Source of the DNA: an uncultured Cytophagales bacterium | Lineage (GTDB): Bacteria; Bacteroidota; Bacteroidia; Cytophagales; Amoebophilaceae | NCBI GenBank assembly: GCA_905479855.1 | Contig: CAJQOF010000010.1 | Span: 1-5,615 of the forward strand | Direction: 5' to 3' | Length of the DNA: 5,615 nt | In this document: one piece after another, positions 1-4,802 of the stretch | Layout: each line of letters begins with the position of its first letter | Numbering within the stretch: the first letter of the stretch is position 1 | Notes under the pieces: model-generated | Told to the model about the DNA's origin: nothing | What the model saw: only the letters and a program-made list of their open reading frames with translations | The model's database searches: none | Translations under genes and position numbers: made by a program

Positions 1-91
1 CACTGACTCCATTATTCTTTATTAGGAAACTCCCCAACCAACTTGGCTGCAAGACAAAAAATGTCACGGCCTTTGTGTGTTGGGGGGGCAG
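1..91. other. Intergenic sequence downstream of rplI, no gene seen
   Basis: This stretch holds a seven-G run (82-88), read as seven C just after the rplI stop, and an A6 run (56-61). No stem-loop precedes the corresponding T run on the minus strand, so I cannot call a terminator. CCCCAAC (32-38) and GTTGGGG (79-85) could pair across 40 bases, but that is a weak structure. Reading frames here are open only over short distances and no start or product is recognisable. Confidence 0.5.
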
Positions 92-535
92 CTATACAGA
101 GACCACCCTAAACTTCAGCGTATGCACAACCTCTTTGTGGAGCGTAATGGAGGCTTCGTGAGCACCGAGCTCTTTGATAGGCTTGGCAAAGCTGATGTCC
201 TTTCGATCTATAAAGATCTCCTGTTCTTTGAGGGCCTCTGCAAGCCGAGCAGGGGCAATGGATCCAAAGATTTTTCCTCTACCTCCTGCTTGCGCTTCAA
301 TTTCAATGGTCATCTTGTCGAGCTGTACCGCTAGTGCCATTGCTTCTTCCTTCAGTCTAGCCACTTTGTGGGCCGCTTGGCGGGTGTTTTCTAGGGCTAT
401 TTTTTTATTAACCTCGTTGGCTACCATGGCAATGCCCTGGGGGATGAGGTAGTTCCTGCCATAGCCTGCCTTCACTTTGAGTGTGACATTTTTTCTGCCA
501 AGACCTGCAAAATCTTTTTTTAGTATTATTTCCAT
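92..535 (-). CDS. rplI: 50S ribosomal protein L9
   Basis: Ribosomal protein L9 of the large subunit, which binds 23S rRNA near the base of the L1 stalk and helps maintain translational fidelity. The 147-residue product has the usual family length (about 149 in E. coli). The N-terminal rRNA-binding domain begins MEIILKKDFAGLG and carries the L9 signature around residues 23-34 (KAGYGRNYLIPQG). It is followed by the long charged connecting helix (about residues 40-75) and a C-terminal domain with GKIFGSI and the closing segment ITLHKEVVHTLKFRVVSV. The gene starts with ATG 27 bp after the rpsR stop and ends with TAG. It is the last gene of the rpsF-rpsR-rplI operon. No Shine-Dalgarno is visible before the start, as expected for Bacteroidetes. 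Nothing is unusual; identification is secure. Confidence 0.97.
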   Translation of the reverse strand: MEIILKKDFAGLGRKNVTLKVKAGYGRNYLIPQGIAMVANEVNKKIALENTRQAAHKVARLKEEAMALAVQLDKMTIEIEAQAGGRGKIFGSIAPARLAEALKEQEIFIDRKDISFAKPIKELGAHEASITLHKEVVHTLKFRVVSV

Positions 536-562
536 GATTGGGTAGGGGATCTGCGCTGCTCG

Positions 563-814
563 TTATTTCAAGTTGTCTGCTACATAGGGCAAAAGTGCCA
601 TTTGCCGAGCACATTTTACCGCACTGGCTAGTTTCTTTTGGTACTTTAAGCTATTGCCAGTGATACGGCGGGGCAACATCTTGCCCTGCTCGTTCAGGAA
701 TCGCATTAAGAAATCTGTCCTTTTATAGTCCACATACTTGATGCCGAGTTTCTTAAAGCGGCAATACTTCTTGCCTATATACTTACTGCGTACAGATTCA
801 TTTACTAATGTCAT
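563..814 (-). CDS. rpsR: 30S ribosomal protein S18
   Basis: Ribosomal protein S18, which sits on the platform of the 30S subunit in contact with S6 and 16S rRNA. The 83-residue product contains the family core: [17 protein letters not shown] (about residues 15-31), then a helix [19 protein letters not shown] (about 35-53), then the basic C-terminal stretch ending [11 protein letters not shown]. The YCRFKK form of the N-terminal segment is what Bacteroidetes S18 proteins have. The ATG overlaps the rpsF stop codon as ATGA (bases 814-811 on the minus strand), so translation is probably coupled to rpsF. This fits the need for equal amounts of S6 and S18, which bind the ribosome as a pair. Length and sequence are normal. 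Confidence 0.97.
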   Translation of the reverse strand: MTLVNESVRSKYIGKKYCRFKKLGIKYVDYKRTDFLMRFLNEQGKMLPRRITGNSLKYQKKLASAVKCARQMALLPYVADNLK

Positions 815-1182
815 GCTGCTTTTTCTTTCTTAGGTTCGTCTTTTTTGTCCCATACGCCACTCCTTTTCTTTTCGTTGTATTCAACGGCATGCTTGTCCAA
901 AGCAAAAGTCAAAAAGCGGATAATTCGCTCGTCCCTTCTATATTCTGTTTCTAGCGCGGCAATTATGTCTGGGGTAGCCTTAAACTGAAAAAGTTGATAG
1001 AAGCCCGTAGCCTTGCGCTGGATAGGGTAGGCAAGTTTTTTGAGGCCCATCTTGTCTTCATGAATAATTTCTGCGTTCTTTTTTTCCAGAAAGCTTCTAA
1101 ATTTATCAATGGCTTCCTGAATCTGTTCTTCAGACAAAACTGGGGTGAGCACAAACAGTGTTTCGTAGTTCCTTAATTCCAT
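811..1182 (-). CDS. rpsF: 30S ribosomal protein S6
   Basis: Ribosomal protein S6 of the 30S platform, partner of S18. The 123-residue product begins [14 protein letters not shown], the usual first beta strand of the ferredoxin-like S6 fold. It continues with the helix [19 protein letters not shown], the strand-turn segment [14 protein letters not shown] (about residues 49-62) and the second helix ending [18 protein letters not shown] lysine- and glutamate-rich tail (about residues 100-123) extends beyond the core, as is common in Bacteroidetes S6. It is the first gene of the operon. A Bacteroidetes-type promoter lies just upstream, giving a predicted 5' leader of only about 22-25 nt. No Shine-Dalgarno is seen before the ATG. 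Its stop codon overlaps the rpsR start. Confidence 0.97.
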   Translation of the reverse strand: MELRNYETLFVLTPVLSEEQIQEAIDKFRSFLEKKNAEIIHEDKMGLKKLAYPIQRKATGFYQLFQFKATPDIIAALETEYRRDERIIRFLTFALDKHAVEYNEKKRSGVWDKKDEPKKEKAA

Positions 1183-1211
1183 ACTAGTTACATCTATAAG
1201 AGGTGAGGACG

Positions 1212-1241
1212 CAAAATTAGGAAATTTCGCTCCTAAATCAA
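1212..1241 (-). promoter_or_regulatory. Bacteroidetes-type promoter of the rpsF-rpsR-rplI operon
   Basis: Read on the minus strand, TTG (1241-1239) is followed after exactly 19 bases by TAATTTTG (1219-1212). This matches the Bacteroidetes primary sigma consensus, TTTG or TTG at -33 and TAnnTTTG at -7, in both sequence and spacing. Transcription would begin around 1205, leaving a leader of about 22-25 nt before the rpsF ATG at 1182. The match and position are seen; activity is inferred. Confidence 0.7.
1217..1236. repeat. Inverted repeat inside the ribosomal operon promoter
   Basis: Perfect 6-bp arms TTAGGA (1217-1222) and TCCTAA (1231-1236) are separated by 8 bp. The repeat lies between the -33 and -7 elements of the rpsF promoter and overlaps the -7 box by three bases. 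In the opposite direction it sits about 40 bp before the ung start. It could be an operator seen by a dimeric regulator, but short inverted repeats of this size also arise by chance in AT-rich DNA. Confidence 0.45.
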
Positions 1242-1277
1242 TACTTTTATCCCACTACCAACAGAAAACATGCGCTC

Positions 1278-1940
1278 ATGGAAGTTAAAACTGCCGAATC
1301 TTGGAGGAAATACCTGGAGAAAGAGTTCCAGCAGCCCTACTTTGCCGATTTAGTAATCTTTGTAAAAGAAGCGTACCGGCAACATAAAGTGTACCCCCCG
1401 GCCAAGGAAATATTCCGCGCCTTTGATCTTTGCAGCTTCGAAGCCACCAAAGTCGTTATCCTGGGGCAAGATCCTTACCACGGCCCAGGCCAAGCCAATG
1501 GCCTCTGCTTTTCTGTGCGCGAAGAGGTGGCCATTCCGCCCTCACTGGTCAATATCTTCAAAGAAATCCATCATCAGCTAGCCGCCGAGATCCCGTCACA
1601 TGGCAATTTGGAGCGGTGGGCCAAACAGGGGGTGTTGCTACTCAACGCCACGCTCACCGTACAAGCAAGCACCCCTGGCGCGCATCAAAAAAAGGGGTGG
1701 GAACAGTTTACGGATGCGGTTATTAGCACGATATCCCAAGAGAAAGAGCACATTGTCTTTCTGCTTTGGGGGGTGTACGCAGGGAAAAAGGAGCATTTAA
1801 TTGATCGGGGCAAACATATGGTCCTAAAATCACCCCACCCCTCACCCTTCTCTGCGCATCGTGGTTTCTTTGGCAACGAGCACTTTGTGAGGGCGAACGG
1901 TTATTTAAAGAAGAATAATTTGGCGGAGATTGTGTGGTGA
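1278..1940 (+). CDS. ung: Uracil-DNA glycosylase, family 1
   Basis: Excises uracil from DNA by cleaving the N-glycosidic bond, the first step of base-excision repair. The 220-residue length is normal. The water-activating loop GQDPYH is at residues 63-68 (catalytic Asp65, Tyr67), Phe78 stacks on uracil, LLLN with Asn123 reads the base, and the DNA-intercalation loop HPSP starts at His187. This numbering is nearly identical to E. coli Ung. Position 191 is Phe (HPSPFS), where family 1 enzymes nearly always have the leucine that pushes into the DNA helix; the following AHRGFFG is normal. The ATG at 1278 has no Shine-Dalgarno; an upstream ATG at 1270 is out of frame. The gene is divergent from rpsF across 95 bp. 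A TACTTTTA at 1242-1249 resembles a -7 box, but no convincing -33 partner is seen. Confidence 0.97.
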   Translation: MEVKTAESWRKYLEKEFQQPYFADLVIFVKEAYRQHKVYPPAKEIFRAFDLCSFEATKVVILGQDPYHGPGQANGLCFSVREEVAIPPSLVNIFKEIHHQLAAEIPSHGNLERWAKQGVLLLNATLTVQASTPGAHQKKGWEQFTDAVISTISQEKEHIVFLLWGVYAGKKEHLIDRGKHMVLKSPHPSPFSAHRGFFGNEHFVRANGYLKKNNLAEIVW

Positions 1941-1957
1941 TCTTTTCGCGGAAAAGA
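1941..1957 (+). repeat. Short hairpin directly after the ung stop codon
   Basis: TCTTTTC (1941-1947) and GAAAAGA (1951-1957) form a 7-bp stem with the 3-base loop GCG, beginning at the base after the ung TGA. It could slow or end the ung transcript. However, the stem is AT-rich and is followed by an A-rich rather than a T-rich stretch, so it is not a standard intrinsic terminator in the plus direction. The function is unknown. Confidence 0.35.
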
Positions 1958-1999
1958 AAAAGAATAAAAGTGGGTTTGAAGAACTGAATTGTTTGGCCA

Positions 2000-2027
2000 A
2001 ATATTGTTTCTACGCAATTGCAATATT
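2000..2027. repeat. Nested inverted repeats in the promoter of the Rpn-family gene
   Basis: Arms AATATTG (2000-2006) and CAATATT (2021-2027) are perfect over 7 bp with a 14-bp spacer. A second perfect palindrome, GCAATTGC (2014-2021), lies within and at the edge of the spacer. The structure covers the proposed -33 element and runs up to two bases before the -7 element. An operator for a dimeric repressor is possible; the region is AT-rich, so chance is not excluded. Confidence 0.4.
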
Positions 2028-2037
2028 ATTAACTTTG
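2004..2037 (+). promoter_or_regulatory. Bacteroidetes-type promoter of the Rpn-family gene
   Basis: TAACTTTG (2030-2037) matches the TAnnTTTG -7 consensus exactly. TTG at 2004-2006 is 23 bases upstream, at the long end of the accepted -33 spacing, so the -7 box is the stronger half. A transcript would start near 2044 and leave a leader of about 43 nt before the ATG at 2087. It implies that this gene is transcribed independently of ung. Confidence 0.5.
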
Positions 2038-2086
2038 CCTCGGCCTTTGCGGCTTATTCTCTAACCCAACTAAACATCTACATAGT

Positions 2087-2980
2087 ATGCCTGTTCAACT
2101 ACTAGACCCCAAGAGTGATTTTGTGTTCAAAAAGATATTTGGCACAGAAAAGCACAGCAATGTCCTTGTGAACTTCCTGAATGATCTGCTCTACGAAAAG
2201 CACAGGGAGTGCATGGCTAAGATCGTGGAAGTTATCTATGTGCAAACCATTCAAACACCAGATTCAATATCGGGCAAGGAGATGGTGCTAGACATTGCGT
2301 GCACAGACAGCAACGGCCAGCAGTATGTTATAGAGATGCAACTGTCTCGTTTTTCTGGCTTCGAGCGCCGAGCGCTTGCTTACCTTACACGTGTACATTC
2401 ACGACAGTTGAAGGGGGGAATGGACTATGATAAAATTCAGCCGGTCTTTTTGCTCGCCATAGTGAACGATGAGCTCTTCAAGGGTTATCCAAACTACAGG
2501 TATGACCATAAGCTGGTATGTGACCAAACTGGTGTACACCACATAAAGGATATACACCTCACTTTTTTTGACTTAAGTAAGTTCAAAAAGACTAAGATCT
2601 CCGAGCTGGAGACCATGGAAGAGAAATGGATGTACTTTTTGAAGTATGCCCCCGAGGCAGATTTGGATAGTGAAGACTACAAAACGCTCATCAAAAACGC
2701 TCCTATTTTCAAGGAAGCATTTTTGGCCCTAGATGAAACTTCTTGGACTGATGAAGACAGGGCGTTGCAAGAACGCTCGGTCATTAATAAAATCGATACG
2801 GCAGCAGTAATTAAGTATAATAGGGCAGAAGGCCTAGCAGAAGGTTTAGCAAAAGGGGAAGAAAAGGGGAAGAGAAAGATTGTGATGAGAATGCATAAGC
2901 AAGGTCACCCCAAAGAAACAATGGCAGAAATTACAGAACTCACCGTAACAGAAGTAGAGAAGATAGTAGCTAGCTTATAA
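2087..2980 (+). CDS. Rpn family recombination-promoting nuclease / putative transposase (PD-(D/E)XK)
   Basis: A 297-residue protein of the Rpn/PD-(D/E)XK family, whose studied E. coli members are DNA endonucleases that stimulate RecA-independent recombination. The N-terminus has the family hallmark LLDPKSDFVFKKIFG (residues 5-19) followed by a helix NVLVNFLNDLL. The nuclease core contains Asp69 (VLDI, 67-70) and the E-x-Q motif Glu83/Gln85 (VIEMQ, 81-85), then GFERRALAYLTRVHSRQLKGG (91-111). The tail has short Gly/Glu/Ala/Lys repeats (about 247-263, AEGLAEGLAKGEEKGK), typical of the family, and ends in a helical segment resembling a helix-turn-helix (about 264-297). It appears full length and intact. 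The gene has its own promoter, no co-directional partner within 100 bp, and by rough count is more AT-rich than polX and prs, hinting at horizontal acquisition. I see no terminal inverted repeats or target duplications. Its substrate and host role are unknown. Confidence 0.9.
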   Translation: MPVQLLDPKSDFVFKKIFGTEKHSNVLVNFLNDLLYEKHRECMAKIVEVIYVQTIQTPDSISGKEMVLDIACTDSNGQQYVIEMQLSRFSGFERRALAYLTRVHSRQLKGGMDYDKIQPVFLLAIVNDELFKGYPNYRYDHKLVCDQTGVHHIKDIHLTFFDLSKFKKTKISELETMEEKWMYFLKYAPEADLDSEDYKTLIKNAPIFKEAFLALDETSWTDEDRALQERSVINKIDTAAVIKYNRAEGLAEGLAKGEEKGKRKIVMRMHKQGHPKETMAEITELTVTEVEKIVASL

Positions 2981-3097
2981 AAAACTTCGTAACTACCCAG
3001 GTACCTAAAACAGATTATACGCAGCTTAAATGGGGGGGCGAAAAGTAGTTATTAGTTCCCTGCTTTATTGAAAAGCATAACTAAAGACACAATAATT

Positions 3098-4792
3098 ATG
3101 ACCAACGAAGAAATAATAGCACGCGTTAGAGAGACGGCAAGCCTTATGGAGTTGCACGAGATTTCTGACGGATACCATTATAAGCAGCTTGCGCTTGGGC
3201 TAGAGAAGACGCATAAGGAGATCAATGCTCCATTGATAGAGGTGATGAAGGGCTTTACTAGAATACAACCTGAGAGCGCCAGCTTGGTTGCGGAAATCGC
3301 TGCCACAGGCACCTTAAAACGCTTTGAGGAGTTGGTGGCCATTACCCCCCAGGGGGTGCGCGAAATGATGGCACTGAGAGGGGTTGGGCCCAGGAAGGCG
3401 CGGATAATATGGCGCACCTTGGGTATAGAAGATCTAACCGCACTGCTGCATGCGTGTGAGGACAATCGCATCGCCAAGCTGCCAGCCTTTGGGCAGATAA
3501 GGCAGGCGCCCATCCGGGCGAGTTTGGCCTTTAGAGCTACCTACGCAGGCCAGTTTCATTATGCCACTGCCCTGCCTTACGCTAGGGCGCTGGAGCAACA
3601 ACTCAGTGAGGCTTTCCCCGATTTATTGGTTGCTAGCACGGGACCGTTTAGGCGCAAGATGGAAACGGTAGACGAGCTCACCTACTTGGTGGGCAGAGAC
3701 GAACCCAAAACTATTTGCTTATGGTTGGACCAACAAACTACGCTGAAAAGCGGGGCCAGCGCTTCCGAGGCTACATGGCAGGGCTGTTTTGCGGAGAACA
3801 AGCTGAAGCTGACTGTTTGTTTCTGCCCGCCGCAGGCGTTTTACAAGCAACTCATTTTGGAGACGGGTGCAAAAGAGCATTTGGCACTCCCCGTAGGCGA
3901 CAAGCTGCTAAAGGACATCATTGTAAAGAGCACGATAGATTTCCCCAGCGAAGAGGCGGCTTACAAAGAAGCAGGCCTTCCCTTGATACCCCCAGAACTA
4001 CGTGAGGGGAAGATAGCGCTGGAATGGGCAAAGAAGGGGGCACCGAAGTTGGTAGAGATGAAGGATCTGCGTGGTGTGCTCCATAACCATACGACTGATA
4101 GTGACGGTGAGCACAGCCTAGAGGAGATGGCGCGCCACTGCAAAGGTTTGGGCTACGAGTACATTGGTATTACAGACCATAATAAGAACCCCGCTTATAT
4201 GCGTGGCCTTACGCCAACGGCTACGATAAAGCAGCATGCCGAGATTGATCGCTTAAATAAGGAGTTGGCACCCTTCAAGATTTTCAAAGGCATTGAGTGC
4301 GACATAAAGCCAGATGGGGAACTGCACTATGGGGCAGATATGCTCAGCCGTTTTGACTTTGTCATTGCCTCGGTGCACACAGCCCTGGATATGAAGAAGA
4401 ATGAGGCCACCAAGCGGGTACTTAAGGCGATTAATAACCCACACACCACCATGCTGGGCCACTTGACCAATCGATTGTTACTCAACCGCAATGGCTTTCC
4501 TTTAGACCACCAAGCAGTACTTGACGCTTGTGCGCGGAAGGGCGTAATTATTGAACTCAATGCCAACCCTTGGCGCTTAGAACTAGATTGGCGCTGGATT
4601 GACTACGCGCTCAGCAAGAATGTTAAAATCAGCATCAACCCGGATGCGCACGACAAGGAGGCTATGCAAAGAATGTACTACGGCGTTTGTGTGGGCAGGA
4701 AGGGGGGGCTTACCAAGGAGCATACCTTTAATGCACTCTCTCGGGAGGAAATAGAGGCCTGCTTTGCGCAGCGAAAGCCAAGCGGAAAATAA
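3098..4792 (+). CDS. polX: PolX-like protein with helix-hairpin-helix, degenerate family X polymerase domain and C-terminal PHP phosphoesterase domain
   Basis: A 564-residue protein with the architecture of bacterial PolX (about 570 residues). From the N-terminus it has an 8-kDa-like helical segment (about 1-80), a helix-hairpin-helix with GVGPRKA (95-101), a weaker second one (LPAFGQIRQAPI, 128-139), the family X palm region (about 155-290) and a PHP domain (about 320-564). The PHP metal ligands are present: His329 and His331 (LHNHT), Asp336, Asp360/His361 (TDH), Glu400, His427, His455, Asp516 and His518. In the palm, the GS-x-RR motif is TGPFRR (181-186), but the DxD after it reads ExT (Glu193, Thr195) and the third Asp of the vDlR strand is absent (KLTVCF, 237-242). 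Nucleotide transfer is therefore unlikely; 3'-5' exonuclease or another phosphoesterase role through PHP is plausible. ATG at 3098 is preferred over TTG at 3068 because it opens directly on the family-like MTNEEI; no Shine-Dalgarno is visible. prs follows after 10 bp. Confidence 0.92.
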   Translation: MTNEEIIARVRETASLMELHEISDGYHYKQLALGLEKTHKEINAPLIEVMKGFTRIQPESASLVAEIAATGTLKRFEELVAITPQGVREMMALRGVGPRKARIIWRTLGIEDLTALLHACEDNRIAKLPAFGQIRQAPIRASLAFRATYAGQFHYATALPYARALEQQLSEAFPDLLVASTGPFRRKMETVDELTYLVGRDEPKTICLWLDQQTTLKSGASASEATWQGCFAENKLKLTVCFCPPQAFYKQLILETGAKEHLALPVGDKLLKDIIVKSTIDFPSEEAAYKEAGLPLIPPELREGKIALEWAKKGAPKLVEMKDLRGVLHNHTTDSDGEHSLEEMARHCKGLGYEYIGITDHNKNPAYMRGLTPTATIKQHAEIDRLNKELAPFKIFKGIECDIKPDGELHYGADMLSRFDFVIASVHTALDMKKNEATKRVLKAINNPHTTMLGHLTNRLLLNRNGFPLDHQAVLDACARKGVIIELNANPWRLELDWRWIDYALSKNVKISINPDAHDKEAMQRMYYGVCVGRKGGLTKEHTFNALSREEIEACFAQRKPSGK

Positions 4793-4802
4793 ATGGGTAG
4801 GT

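Noticed and set aside
32..85. A terminator or stem-loop downstream of rplI (CCCCAAC pairing with GTTGGGG, with a nearby T6 run on the minus strand).
   Set aside because: The loop is 40 nt and the T run lies inside it rather than after the stem, so it does not resemble an intrinsic terminator.
77..452. Open plus-strand frames over rplI (77-334 and 174-452).
   Set aside because: They are antisense to rplI, a clear ribosomal protein gene, and their translations look like random low-complexity shadows with no recognisable family.
1183..1211. A possible S6:S18-binding mRNA leader regulating the ribosomal operon.
   Set aside because: The predicted leader is only about 22-25 nt, too short for the known structured leader, and no convincing stem with the CCG-containing bulge is seen.
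1217..1249. A plus-strand promoter for ung (TTA at 1217 and TACTTTTA at 1242).
   Set aside because: The -7 box lacks the final G and there is no real -33 TTG, so it is too weak to list as a feature.
3068..3097. TTG at 3068 as the polX start, giving 10 extra residues.
   Set aside because: The extension KSITKDTII has no family resemblance, and an in-frame ATG at 3098 opens directly on the expected N-terminus.
3344..3357. ACCCCC-CA-GGGGGT inverted repeat inside polX.
   Set aside because: It falls in coding DNA for Thr-Pro-Gln-Gly-Val, and similar Pro-Gln-Gly codon runs occur in prs and rplI, so codon choice explains it.
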